Positions 1 through 6,953 are shown, numbered from the stretch's first letter. The stretch: 13,778 nucleotides of DNA from an uncultured Clostridiaceae bacterium (GCA_949948825.1 CATLIJ010000040.1:1-13778), one strand, 5' to 3'. Numbers and translations are program-made. The notes: generated from the letters alone by a model not told the origin.

Positions 1-1420
1 GGAAGGCTTCTGACAGCTGTTTGCGTTTTTTCCGGTAGTTTAAGGGGTAGACCGCGCCGCATTCCGGAAGAAATACCCGTTTGGGATAGTCTGGATTCAG
101 TCCTTTTCCAAAGTGTTTAATCACATCCCGGTCGCCGTGAACAAGGAAAAGGTCCCTGGGAGACAGCCGTTCCAGCAGCCCCTCAATCTCCCCCTGATCC
201 CCATGGGCAGACAATCCGGCCCGGTAAATCCGGCACCGGACCGGAATGGTCACTCCGTCCAGAGTAAGCTTGGGAAGATCTTTTAAGGATTCCTGCTCCA
301 GAGTCTTTTGCTGGCTTGTCTCATTCAAAAGCTCCATCAGTTTGCGGCCGGGAGATTCCTCATCCTGATAACCAGTAAGCAAGATGCAGCCATTTTCCAT
401 GGCAGCAATTTTTTTGGCATATTGTACGCTGGGGCCGCCGTTTAACATGCCGGAGCTGGCCACAAAAATGGCAGGCCCTTTTTTGGCCAGCAATTCCTCC
501 CGGTTCTGCTCTGGAGCGACAGGAGTGATATCCTCCGTATAAAAAGGAATATTTCCCTTCCAGATGGAGCGTCCCAACGTGCTGCGCAGATAGGCTGGAT
601 TGCGCTCGTACATTTGGTTAATGTCCCGGACCATTCCGTCCACATATACAGGTACAGACGGAAGCTGGCCGTTTTGGAGGGCTGCCTTTAAAAGCAGCAG
701 CACTTCCTGGGCGCGGCCCAGGGCAAAGGCAGGAATCAGTACCTTGTCCCCCTGGCGGACACATTCTGCCACCAGGCTGATTAGATTGTTTTCCTCCACC
801 TGACGGTTGGCGTGGAGCCGGTCTCCATAAGTGGTCTCCACAATTGCCACATCCGGACGAAGCTTTGGTATATGGATTCCTTCAATGGTCTTTTGAGGAA
901 ATGCACAGAAATCTCCCGAATAAAATACAGAGCCTTCTTTGGATTCCAGGTAAATACAGGCAGCTCCTGCAATATGGCCTGCAGGATAAAAGGTCGCATC
1001 TATATTTTCAAACAGAGGGAATTTCACACGGAAATTGAATACCCGGACTCGGTTCAGCATTCCGGTTACATCCTCCTTTGCATAGTGAGGAATCTCTCCC
1101 TCGCTGCGATTCATGATTTTCAGACTGTCTGCCAGCAGCACCCGCACCAGATCTGCGGTCATTGCAGTCATGTAAACAGGAGCCAAGGGATAAGCCTTGC
1201 TGATGACTGGCAAGGTTCCCGTATGATCCATATGGGCATGGCTGATGAGAATGGCATCTACTCCGCCCAATTCCTGAACCAGACGGAAATCAGGAATCGG
1301 GTCCCTGCTCCCGCCCTGGCGGATTCCGGCATCCAGAAGGATTCCCTTTCCATCTATCCTCAAATAAATACAGCTTCCGCCGATCTCCATCGCCCCGCCC
1401 ATAAATCCCAACTGCATCAT
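1..1420 (-). CDS. MBL-fold/beta-CASP RNA-processing-type metallohydrolase (C-terminus cut by window edge)
   Basis: The frame is open for 473 codons from the ATG at 1420 to the window edge, so the stop and the last tens of residues are missing. The order of motifs is that of the beta-CASP branch of the metallo-beta-lactamase fold, which acts on RNA or DNA phosphodiesters. The Zn-binding HAHMDH lies at residues 61-66 and SGD ends at D170. These are followed by an ETTYGDR segment, PAFALGRAQE, SSGMLNGG, and the C-terminal RMMBL-like SAHGD (H406) and LVHGD. The metal ligands all look intact, so the enzyme is probably active. Related clostridial proteins are usually about 530 residues. The start is supported by AGGAAAGGGG about six bases upstream (ATG-ATG doublet at 1420/1417). 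The exact substrate cannot be read from sequence. It is distinct from RNase J in size and motif spacing. Confidence 0.88.
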   Translation of the reverse strand, partial: MMQLGFMGGAMEIGGSCIYLRIDGKGILLDAGIRQGGSRDPIPDFRLVQELGGVDAILISHAHMDHTGTLPVISKAYPLAPVYMTAMTADLVRVLLADSLKIMNRSEGEIPHYAKEDVTGMLNRVRVFNFRVKFPLFENIDATFYPAGHIAGAACIYLESKEGSVFYSGDFCAFPQKTIEGIHIPKLRPDVAIVETTYGDRLHANRQVEENNLISLVAECVRQGDKVLIPAFALGRAQEVLLLLKAALQNGQLPSVPVYVDGMVRDINQMYERNPAYLRSTLGRSIWKGNIPFYTEDITPVAPEQNREELLAKKGPAIFVASSGMLNGGPSVQYAKKIAAMENGCILLTGYQDEESPGRKLMELLNETSQQKTLEQESLKDLPKLTLDGVTIPVRCRIYRAGLSAHGDQGEIEGLLERLSPRDLFLVHGDRDVIKHFGKGLNPDYPKRVFLPECGAVYPLNYRKKRKQLSEAF

Positions 1421-1449
1421 GGTATTCCCCTTTCCTGACTTATGTGGAC

Positions 1450-1478
1450 AGTATACCATTTTTTTCATAGATGCAAAA
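1450..1478 (-). promoter_or_regulatory. Candidate sigma-A extended -10 promoter for the MBL gene
   Basis: On the minus strand TATACT (1450-1455) is preceded by TGG, giving an extended -10. A poor -35 (TTTTGC, 1473-1478) lies 17 bases upstream. Predicted initiation near 1443 gives a short leader of about 22 nt before the ATG at 1420. Confidence 0.45.
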
Positions 1479-1490
1479 TGGAAAATAAGC

Positions 1491-1536
1491 AAAAAAACAA
1501 AAAATATCTCCAGTCATGTATTCTGACCGGAGATAT
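1491..1536 (-). terminator. Rho-independent terminator of spoVT
   Basis: An 8-bp stem (1504-1511 with 1529-1536) continues, after one mismatch, through four more pairs (1513-1516 with 1524-1527) around a 7-base loop. Read on the minus strand it is followed by a long T tract interrupted by one G (1491-1503). It lies just after the spoVT stop and insulates the MBL gene downstream on the same strand. Confidence 0.7.
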
Positions 1537-1558
1537 ATCAGTCTCATAAATTTTTTGC

Positions 1559-2107
1559 CTACCCTTCCATCTGCCTTCCCAGAAAGCCAGCTGCTGTAGT
1601 CACCAGCTTCATCTCCATATCCCCAAATTTTCCTTTGGCGTCTCTGCTCAAAAGAGCCACAGCTCCAATGGCATCTCCTTCGCAGATAATCGGAGTCACA
1701 GCTTCAAAGGTGATTCCTTCCATCTCTTCCGCAGTAATCGGAACAAACTGTTTGTCATCCTTGGACGCAACGATTGTCTCTCTCTCATTGATGGCGTTCT
1801 CCAGCTGCTTGCTGATGTTTTTCTGAAGCAAATCTTTCTTTGGCCCGCCGGATACCGCAATGATCTGATCCCGGTCTGTAATGCACACCATCAGTCCGGT
1901 GGACTGGGCCATGGCCTCAGCATATTGGGTGGCAAAAGCAGTCAGCTCCACCATGGGAGAATACTTTTTCAGGATAATCTCTCCCTCCCGGTCAGTAAAG
2001 ATTTCCAGAGGCGTACCTTCTCTCAGACGGAGAGTTCTCCGTATTTCCTTTGGGATTACAACACGTCCAAGGTCGTCTATTCTTCTCACAATTCCTGTAG
2101 CTTTCAT
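1559..2107 (-). CDS. spoVT: Stage V sporulation protein T, AbrB-family forespore regulator
   Basis: The 182-residue product has the usual SpoVT length and architecture. Residues 1 to about 50 form an AbrB/MazE-type swapped-hairpin DNA-binding domain (MKATGIVRRIDDLGRVVIPK start, then RRTLRLREGTPLEI). A GAF-like domain fills the rest, ending near residue 180. In Bacillus, SpoVT is made in the forespore under sigma-G and tunes expression of other sigma-G genes; the same role is inferred here. The ATG at 2107 has GGAGG eight bases upstream. The gene has its own terminator (1491-1536) and a sigma-G-like promoter (2164-2192), so it is probably a single-gene unit although the EamA gene lies upstream on the same strand. 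Its presence marks the organism as a spore-former. Confidence 0.96.
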   Translation of the reverse strand: MKATGIVRRIDDLGRVVIPKEIRRTLRLREGTPLEIFTDREGEIILKKYSPMVELTAFATQYAEAMAQSTGLMVCITDRDQIIAVSGGPKKDLLQKNISKQLENAINERETIVASKDDKQFVPITAEEMEGITFEAVTPIICEGDAIGAVALLSRDAKGKFGDMEMKLVTTAAGFLGRQMEG

Positions 2108-2163
2108 AGAAAAGTTCCTCCATTTTGCATTCTGTCATTTACCTGTTGTTTTAGCTGTAAATG

Positions 2164-2192
2164 TAGTATTTGTAAAAAGGGGAAATTTATAC
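2164..2192 (-). promoter_or_regulatory. Candidate sigma-G promoter of spoVT
   Basis: On the minus strand GTATA (2188-2192) is followed after 17 bases by AATACTA (2164-2170). The Bacillus sigma-G consensus is roughly GHATR, 17-18 bases, CATNNTA. The -35 fits fully and the -10 departs only at its first base. Predicted initiation near 2157 leaves about 50 nt of leader. No better sigma-A site is visible in this gap. The function matches the gene, which raises the likelihood, but short consensus matches in AT-rich DNA can be chance. Confidence 0.5.
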
Positions 2193-2233
2193 TTTCTAAT
2201 TTTTTTCACTTAAGATTCTTTCTTAACTTAAAT

Positions 2234-3172
2234 TTAGCTCTGAGGCTGGCTTTTTGCCGTCTGGACTGGCGTGTGGTCTGCTGCCAGGAGAAAGATGGTG
2301 GATATAATACACAAAAAGCCAATAAAATCCATCCATCCAAATATAGTCTGCATCCATACTACGGAAAATATGGTTGCAGATACTGGCTCTACAGAGGCAT
2401 ACAAGCTCCCCTTTTTGGGACCTACCCGCCGGACTCCCTCCATGTAAAAGGAAAATGCCACCACAGTACCAAATACTACCACGGTTGCCATTCCTGCAAG
2501 CACAGAACCGTCCACCTGAACCGGAATGGTCCACGGGCGAAATATAATACAAAGCATGATGCCGCCAATCAGCATTCCCCATGCAGTGATTACTGCTGAA
2601 CCATATTTTTCCAGAAGGGGTCCTGGCTGTACGGTATATACAGCTAAGGCCACAGCTGATAAGAGTCCCCAGAACAAAGCTTCCTCAGACAGGGCCATAG
2701 CTCCTGGATTGCCATGGGTTGCAAGAAAAAAGGTTCCCACCATAGCCAGAACGATGGCCGTCAGTTCCATTGGCGTGGGCAGCTTTCTCCGCCGCAGAGA
2801 CAGGTAGACCAAAATAAGTACCGGACCAATGTATTGCAGAACCGTGGCAGTTCCTGCATTGGATGCGCCGATGGCAGAAAAATAGGTGTACTGGCACATG
2901 CTCATGCCAAATATGCCAAAAATCAGGATTCCCACAGGATCTTGTTTCCAGACATCAAAAATCCGCTGCCTCTCCTTCAGATAACAGAGGAAAAGAAGCA
3001 GGAGTCCTGCTGTGAGAAGGCGGATGGGGACAAGCCAATTGGAGGTAAGTCCCTTTGTCTGCATTAGAAATTGGCCGCAGGTGCCGGAAAATCCCCATAA
3101 AATTCCTCCGCCCAAAGTCAACATTGCTCCCTGAATCATAAATTTTTTGTTTCCGTTCATTTTTATATCCAT
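2234..3172 (-). CDS. EamA/DMT-superfamily transporter
   Basis: A highly hydrophobic protein of about 312 residues with around ten predicted membrane helices arranged as two EamA repeats. The first opens with a GGGILWGFSGTCGQFLM segment near the N-terminus; the second begins near the ALFWGLLSAVALAVYT segment. This is the Drug/Metabolite Transporter superfamily, whose members usually export amino acids or metabolites. The substrate cannot be inferred. The start is ambiguous. An AAGGAG lies only two bases before the ATG at 3172 and 14 bases before the ATG at 3160, and a GTG at 3196 has no ribosome site. I give 3172; 3160 is nearly as likely. The 126-base gap to spoVT downstream holds the spoVT promoter and no clear terminator, so some readthrough into spoVT is possible. 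The promoter was not identified with confidence. Confidence 0.9.
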   Translation of the reverse strand: MDIKMNGNKKFMIQGAMLTLGGGILWGFSGTCGQFLMQTKGLTSNWLVPIRLLTAGLLLLFLCYLKERQRIFDVWKQDPVGILIFGIFGMSMCQYTYFSAIGASNAGTATVLQYIGPVLILVYLSLRRRKLPTPMELTAIVLAMVGTFFLATHGNPGAMALSEEALFWGLLSAVALAVYTVQPGPLLEKYGSAVITAWGMLIGGIMLCIIFRPWTIPVQVDGSVLAGMATVVVFGTVVAFSFYMEGVRRVGPKKGSLYASVEPVSATIFSVVWMQTIFGWMDFIGFLCIISTIFLLAADHTPVQTAKSQPQS

Positions 3173-3263
3173 TTCTCCTTTTTTTATCACAGGCACACTT
3201 GGAGGCGAAAGCTGTCCGCCAGTGTTCCCATAAAGAGTTTACCACATTTTTGGGTGATTGTAT

Positions 3264-3287
3264 AAAGATTTTATAAAAATAATCTTT
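3264..3287. repeat. 7-bp inverted repeat in the EamA/malQ divergent region
   Basis: AAAGATT (3264-3270) and AATCTTT (3281-3287) are perfect complements around a 10-base AT-only spacer. The site sits between the divergent EamA and malQ starts, where an operator could act on either gene. It is short and AT-rich, so chance is a real possibility. No CcpA cre-like site was seen here. Confidence 0.25.
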
Positions 3288-3323
3288 CATGCAAGCTTGA
3301 CGCCTGTTCGTATCCGTTTTTCG

Positions 3324-3352
3324 TTGCAGTTCACGGGGAAAGCTGGTACAAT
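3324..3352 (+). promoter_or_regulatory. Candidate sigma-A promoter of malQ (extended -10)
   Basis: TTGCAG (3324-3329), a 17-base spacer, then TACAAT (3347-3352) preceded by TGG, which makes an extended -10. Predicted initiation near 3359 leaves a leader of about 60 nt before the start at 3418. Confidence 0.55.
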
Positions 3353-3417
3353 AAAGACAGAGTTTTCCATGTCTGCTTTGGCAGGAAAAAGGGGAACCGA
3401 AAAGAGAGGATGTGTGC

Positions 3418-5034
3418 ATGAAACGGGAATGTGGAATGCTTCTTCCGGTGGCCAGTCTGCCGTCGAAGTATGGGATTGGAGCGTTTTCCAAAGAGGCTTA
3501 CCGGTTTGTGGATCAGCTGGCAGAGGCAGGGCAGCAGTACTGGCAGATTTTGCCTTTGGGGCCCACAGGGTATGGAGATTCGCCTTACCAGTCCTTCAGC
3601 GCGTTTGCGGGGAATCCTTATTTTATTGACCCGGAGACGCTGGTGGAGGATGGTCTTCTCACAAGGGAGGAATGTGAGGCAGCGGATTTTGGGGAAGAAG
3701 AGCGGGATATTGATTATGGAAAGCTCTATGAGAACCGGTTTCCATTGTTAAAAAAGGCATTTTTACGGTGGAAGGACCGGCAGAACCGTCTGGGGGAGGA
3801 TGGAATCCGGCTGTTTTTGGAACGCGCTCTGTCGCCGGAGACGCGGGAATATTGTTTTTATATGGCTGTGAAAAATGATTTTGCTGGTAAAAGCTGGGGA
3901 AAGTGGGAGGAGGATATTCGTCTTCGGGATGTGGTTGCCATGGAACAATACCGTAAGCGGCTGGATGAAGAGATTCAGTTTTATGAGTTTCAGCAATACC
4001 AGTTTGAGCGGCAGTGGACACAGCTGAAACGATATGCCAACCGGAAGGGGGTCCGGATTTTAGGGGATATACCAATTTATGTGGCTCTTGACAGTGCAGA
4101 TGCATGGGCTCACCCGGAATTGTTCCAGTTTGATGAAGATGGTTTTCCAGAGGCAGTGGCCGGATGTCCGCCGGATGCCTTTTCTGCCACCGGACAGCTG
4201 TGGGGCAATCCCTTATACCGGTGGGAATATCATCAAAAGACAGGATTTGAGTGGTGGATGAGACGGATGGAGTATTGCTTCCGGCTGTATGACACTGTGA
4301 GAGTAGACCATTTCCGGGGATTTGATGAATATTGGTCCATTCCTGCAGGGGATAAGACCGCAGAGCGTGGACACTGGGAGAAAGGACCGGGACTGTCTTT
4401 ATTTCAGGCTATGGAGAAGCGTTTTGGCCAATTGGATATTATTGCAGAGGATTTGGGGTTTTTGACTCCGTCTGTGAGAAAGCTGGTTCAGGATACCGGA
4501 TTTCCAGGTATGAAGGTGTTGGAGTTTGCATTTGACGACACAGAGGACAGTGATTATCTGCCCTATAAGTACGATGAAAACTGTGTGGTTTACACAGGAA
4601 CCCATGACAATGATACCTTACAAAGCTGGTATGGCAGTCTGGAGCCGGAGCTCCGGCAATTTACGGTGAATTACATTGGAAATGAATGGACTCCCCGGGG
4701 AGAGATACACTGGGACTTTATCCGTCTGGCCCTTGGCAGTAAGGCAAGGCTGGCGGTGATTCCGGTGCAGGATTACCTGGGACTGGGGAACTGGGCCAGA
4801 ATCAATGAGCCGTCTACTTTGGGGAAAAACTGGAGGTGGCGGATGAAGGAGGGGGATCTGACTCCTGAGCTTCTGGAAAAATGCAGAAAGCTGGCAAAAT
4901 GGTATGGAAGAACCCCAAAGGATTTACCTGCACAGGAGAATTTAAAAGGAAAAGGGGCAAAAACAGAACAAGAGCCGAAGGTGCTTCCCGTAAACAGAAC
5001 CAAACAGATCATAACAGAACCAAACAGATCATAA
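3418..5034 (+). CDS. malQ: 4-alpha-glucanotransferase (amylomaltase, GH77)
   Basis: MalQ transfers alpha-1,4-glucan segments between maltodextrins in the cytoplasm, as part of maltodextrin or glycogen turnover. The GH77 catalytic triad is present: nucleophile D297 in VDHFRGF, acid/base E344 in IIAEDLG, and D397 in GTHDND. Their spacing is close to that of Thermus amylomaltase (293/340/395). The N-terminal LLPVASLPSKYGIG and DSPYQSFSAFAGNPY segments are typical. I chose the ATG at 3418 because AGAGAGGA lies seven bases upstream; an in-frame GTG at 3412 lacks proper spacing. The product is 538 residues, longer than the usual 500 or so, owing to a Lys/Gln-rich tail of about 40 residues whose end comes from a 20-bp tandem duplication (4993-5032). 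No other maltose genes lie beside it. Confidence 0.97.
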   Translation: MKRECGMLLPVASLPSKYGIGAFSKEAYRFVDQLAEAGQQYWQILPLGPTGYGDSPYQSFSAFAGNPYFIDPETLVEDGLLTREECEAADFGEEERDIDYGKLYENRFPLLKKAFLRWKDRQNRLGEDGIRLFLERALSPETREYCFYMAVKNDFAGKSWGKWEEDIRLRDVVAMEQYRKRLDEEIQFYEFQQYQFERQWTQLKRYANRKGVRILGDIPIYVALDSADAWAHPELFQFDEDGFPEAVAGCPPDAFSATGQLWGNPLYRWEYHQKTGFEWWMRRMEYCFRLYDTVRVDHFRGFDEYWSIPAGDKTAERGHWEKGPGLSLFQAMEKRFGQLDIIAEDLGFLTPSVRKLVQDTGFPGMKVLEFAFDDTEDSDYLPYKYDENCVVYTGTHDNDTLQSWYGSLEPELRQFTVNYIGNEWTPRGEIHWDFIRLALGSKARLAVIPVQDYLGLGNWARINEPSTLGKNWRWRMKEGDLTPELLEKCRKLAKWYGRTPKDLPAQENLKGKGAKTEQEPKVLPVNRTKQIITEPNRS

Positions 5035-5037
5035 CAG
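4993..5037 (+). repeat. 20-bp tandem duplication at the 3' end of malQ
   Basis: AACAGAACCAAACAGATCAT occurs at 4993-5012 and again, identically, at 5013-5032, followed by the first five bases of a third unit. Twenty is not a multiple of three, so the second copy is read in another frame and supplies a new stop at 5032-5034. With one copy the frame would instead run Ile-Thr-Val then TAA. Confidence 0.95.
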
Positions 5038-5041
5038 TTTA

Positions 5042-5100
5042 AAGTGATCCAGTAAAATGGGGCAGAAGCTTCATCTGTATTTTATTGGATCACTTATTTT
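5042..5100 (+). terminator. Shared terminator between convergent malQ and the 5122-5934 gene
   Basis: A 17-bp stem, perfect apart from one G-T wobble (5042-5058 with 5079-5095), encloses a 20-base loop that can pair further (CAGA with TCTG). The plus-strand side is followed by ATTTT. The minus-strand side has only TTTAAA, so it should be stronger for malQ but may stop both transcripts. Confidence 0.75.
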
Positions 5101-5121
5101 GAAATTTGGGGGATTGCAGTT

Positions 5122-5934
5122 TTATTCCGCGGCAGAGGAAGATTCCTCCGCTGGCTGGGTTTCTGATTCCCCCTGGGCTTCCGCCTCCGGATTCTCCGCG
5201 GCGGCAGGTTCTTCGCCTTCTGCTTCATCTTCGCCTACTTCCAGCACATCCAGGGTGCCTTCCCGGTGAGTGGTAAAGGTTTTTTGCGCTTCATTTCCAG
5301 CCTTATCCTGAATAAAAACATGAAGGCCATTCAGATCCATCTCAAAAGTCAGTTCATAGGAAATCGTATTGTCTGCAGACGTATCAAGGCGTTCTACGGA
5401 CAAAGGCTGCCGTTGCTGGCCCGCAGAGTCAGTGGCATAGACAGAATCCGGATTCACCAGGGACTGACTGTCCGTTACACGCAAAATCAGAATGCCGTCA
5501 TCTAAGGTGGCATGTTCAAATGCCGGAGGATTGTCGTCCAGAATGTTCACATGCCGGAAAATGGTGGTTGACATGCCGTTCACATTCACCACAGTTGCCT
5601 TTAAAACTCCGTTGCGGGTGATGGGAACCGTGTAAGTGCGCTTTTTTCCCTTTTCCGGTTCCAGCTCCTCGCCATCCATATTCAGGGAAATGGACTTGGT
5701 GGGAAACCAGGATTCAATCACCATGGAAGCTTCTGTGGTCAGATAGTCATTGGTTTCCATGATATTGAGTGACAGCTTGGGAGTGGCAGTGATACAGTAG
5801 AACAAGATACCATTAAATACAAGGAATGGCAATATGTAAAATAAAAAAAGGTTCGATGTATCACCGGATGGTCTCTGGCGAAACTTTTTGCCGGAACGAT
5901 TGGAACGATAGGAAGATCTTTGATAGTATTCCAT
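5122..5934 (-). CDS. Unknown membrane-anchored extracytoplasmic protein with an acidic tail
   Basis: The product is 270 residues. Residues 1-28 are basic and polar (RSSYRSNRSGKKFRQR region) and should be cytoplasmic. Residues about 29-50 form one membrane helix (LFLFYILPFLVFNGILFYCI). The rest should lie outside the cell: a beta-rich segment with features of Ig-like repeats (a HVNILDDNPPAFEHATLDDG linker, then a VTDSQSLVNPDSVYATDSAGQ stretch and HVFIQDKAGNEAQKTF). The last 40 or so residues are Glu/Ala-rich low complexity. I do not recognise a catalytic motif. The ATG at 5934 has AAGGAG nine bases upstream. The predicted promoter (6121-6149) gives an unusually long leader of about 180 nt holding the structured element at 6001-6108, so expression may be controlled after initiation. 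Function unknown. Confidence 0.85.
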   Translation of the reverse strand: MEYYQRSSYRSNRSGKKFRQRPSGDTSNLFLFYILPFLVFNGILFYCITATPKLSLNIMETNDYLTTEASMVIESWFPTKSISLNMDGEELEPEKGKKRTYTVPITRNGVLKATVVNVNGMSTTIFRHVNILDDNPPAFEHATLDDGILILRVTDSQSLVNPDSVYATDSAGQQRQPLSVERLDTSADNTISYELTFEMDLNGLHVFIQDKAGNEAQKTFTTHREGTLDVLEVGEDEAEGEEPAAAENPEAEAQGESETQPAEESSSAAE

Positions 5935-5964
5935 AAATCACTGCTCCTTTTATTTTTCATTCTG

Positions 5965-5990
5965 GCGCTCTGTCTGATGAGACAGGACGC
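5965..5990 (-). promoter_or_regulatory. Hairpin in the leader of the 5122-5934 gene, just before its ribosome site
   Basis: Arms 5965-5975 and 5980-5990 pair over 11 positions with one mismatch and one wobble around a 4-base loop. The core six pairs (CTGTCT with AGACAG) are perfect. On the minus strand it lies about 20 nt before the AAGGAG ribosome site and is not followed by a T run, so it is not a plain terminator. It could take part in switching with the upstream structured element. Confidence 0.45.
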
Positions 5991-6000
5991 GGATGGATAT

Positions 6001-6108
6001 CCCGGCTTTTGTCCGTTGAAGACAGACAGGAAGCATCGGGCGTTCCCCCGATGGGGAAACTGGCATGAATTTTGGGGTACAAGCGGATCTGACCCTGTGA
6101 AGCCGGGA
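6001..6108 (-). ncRNA. Candidate structured leader RNA element, copy 1
   Basis: Seen in sequence: the ends pair perfectly over 8 bp (CCCGGCTT at 6001-6008 with AAGCCGGG at 6100-6107). Inside, read on the minus strand, are three hairpins: GGGU..ACCC near 6075-6095 with inner CAG/UUG pairs; CAUCGGG with CCCGAUG (6034-6053); and UGUCUG with CGGACA nearer the 3' end. The hairpins are separated by conserved unpaired bases (AAAATTCATG and GTTTCC). A diverged copy lies at about 8985-9082. The element falls wholly in the predicted leader of the 5122-5934 gene. Inference: a cis-acting regulatory RNA. It could also be a dispersed structured repeat. I recognise no known riboswitch class. Confidence 0.45.
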
Positions 6109-6120
6109 AAATCTTTCCTT

Positions 6121-6149
6121 AGCATAGCAGAAATATCCAGGATTTACAA
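6121..6149 (-). promoter_or_regulatory. Sigma-A promoter for the 5122-5934 gene
   Basis: On the minus strand TTGTAA (6144-6149), a 17-base spacer, then TATGCT (6121-6126) preceded by TGC as an extended -10. Initiation near 6114 would give a leader of about 180 nt that begins just before the structured element. The -35 lies 18 bp from the -35 of the divergent promoter. Confidence 0.6.
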
Positions 6150-6167
6150 GTGAACTTTTTCTTACAC

Positions 6168-6196
6168 TTGTCGAAATGCTTTGAGTGTGATATACT
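6168..6196 (+). promoter_or_regulatory. Sigma-A promoter for the HD-domain gene (extended -10)
   Basis: TTGTCG (6168-6173), a 17-base spacer, then TATACT (6191-6196) preceded by TGA. Initiation near 6203 leaves about 50 nt before the ATG at 6253. ACACT and AGTGT (6165-6169 and 6184-6188) form a small inverted repeat across the spacer that could be a repressor site, but it is short. Confidence 0.65.
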
Positions 6197-6252
6197 GTCT
6201 TTTGTAGGTAAGGAATGGTTCAGAAAGCCAGAATTGGCAAAGGGGAAAGGTC

Positions 6253-6786
6253 ATGGTAAAAAAAGCGGCAAAATTTGCAGAGAAGGCTCACGCAGGTATG
6301 CTGCGGAAGGGCGGCAATATGCCTTATATCTATCACCCGATGGAGGTGGCGCTGTTGGTTTCGCGGATGACAAAGGATGAACATGTGATTGCCGCGGCAT
6401 ACTTGCATGACGTGCTGGAGGATACAGCAGTGACAGCAGAGGAGCTGGCAGGACAGTTTGGAGAAAGAGTCCTTATGCTGGTGCAGGCAGAGACAGAAGA
6501 CAAGTCCCTTACCTGGGAGGAGCGAAAGGGGCATACGATCCGGCATCTGGAGCAGGCCTCCTTTGAGGTCAAGCTTTTGACTCTGGCAGACAAGCTTAGC
6601 AATATGCGTTCCACAGCGCGGGATTATCTTGTGATGGGAGACGAGATATGGTCCCGGTTTAACGAGAAGCGCAGGGCAAGCCATAAGTGGTATGCCAGGG
6701 GGATTTTGGACGGGCTTTCCGATTTGGCAGAGTATCCGGCATACCAGGAGTATAAAGATTTATACGAGTTTGTTTTTGGGGCTTGA
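6253..6786 (+). CDS. Stand-alone (p)ppGpp hydrolase-like HD-domain protein (small alarmone hydrolase type)
   Basis: The 177-residue product is a single HD phosphohydrolase domain of the RelA/SpoT-hydrolase and Mesh1 type. The metal ligands are in the expected order: H28 in YIYHP, H52-D53 in AAYLHDVLEDT, and D113 in LADKLSNM. The ED pair at 56-57, linked to hydrolysis in this family, is also present. There is no synthetase, TGS or ACT domain, so it should only degrade alarmones such as ppGpp, or a related pyrophosphorylated nucleotide. The ATG at 6253 follows AGGGG by about seven bases, and a good promoter lies at 6168-6196. Substrate specificity is inferred from motifs and not certain. The neighbours offer no pathway clue. 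Confidence 0.88.
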   Translation: MVKKAAKFAEKAHAGMLRKGGNMPYIYHPMEVALLVSRMTKDEHVIAAAYLHDVLEDTAVTAEELAGQFGERVLMLVQAETEDKSLTWEERKGHTIRHLEQASFEVKLLTLADKLSNMRSTARDYLVMGDEIWSRFNEKRRASHKWYARGILDGLSDLAEYPAYQEYKDLYEFVFGA

Positions 6787-6790
6787 AAAA

Positions 6791-6808
6791 TCAGGCCCCG
6801 CCTGAATT
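6791..6808 (+). terminator. Possible weak terminator after the HD-domain gene
   Basis: TCAGGC and GCCTGA (6791-6796 and 6800-6805) pair perfectly around a 3-base loop, five bases after the stop codon, flanked by an A run and ATTGTT. The T tract is poor, so termination may be partial. Confidence 0.33.
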
Positions 6809-6834
6809 GTTACATGAATACATATAGGAATGTT

Positions 6835-6877
6835 CTGTCAGTTCTTGACAGGATTCTGTGAGACTGGTCAGTTCTTG
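6835..6877 (+). repeat. Hairpin with an 11-bp direct repeat of 30-bp period
   Basis: CTGTCA and TGACAG (6835-6840 and 6846-6851) pair around a 5-base loop. Part of this hairpin, GTCAGTTCTTG (6837-6847), recurs exactly at 6867-6877, with similar bases following. It lies in the 186-base gap before the 6973 gene. No convincing -35/-10 pair was found in the gap, so it may be an operator or attenuator, or simple sequence decay. Confidence 0.4.
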
Positions 6878-6953
6878 GCTGGTTATTCCATGAACGCTTT
6901 ACAGGTAAAAGGCTGCAGATGTCTGGTATTTGCAGAAAACAGCAGGATACCAC

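Noticed and set aside
812..1438. Plus-strand open frame of 208 codons
   Set aside because: It lies antisense to the MBL-fold gene, whose motifs are clear, and its translation has no recognisable domain.
2197..2233. Terminator between EamA and spoVT
   Set aside because: Only a 5-bp A/T stem was found and it is followed by A rather than T on the minus strand.
1925..2599. Plus-strand open frame of 224 codons over spoVT and EamA
   Set aside because: It is antisense to two well-supported genes and has Cys/His-rich shadow composition.
3264..3300. MalR or CcpA operator controlling malQ
   Set aside because: The inverted repeat is AT-only in its spacer, does not match the cre consensus, and lies well upstream of the malQ promoter.
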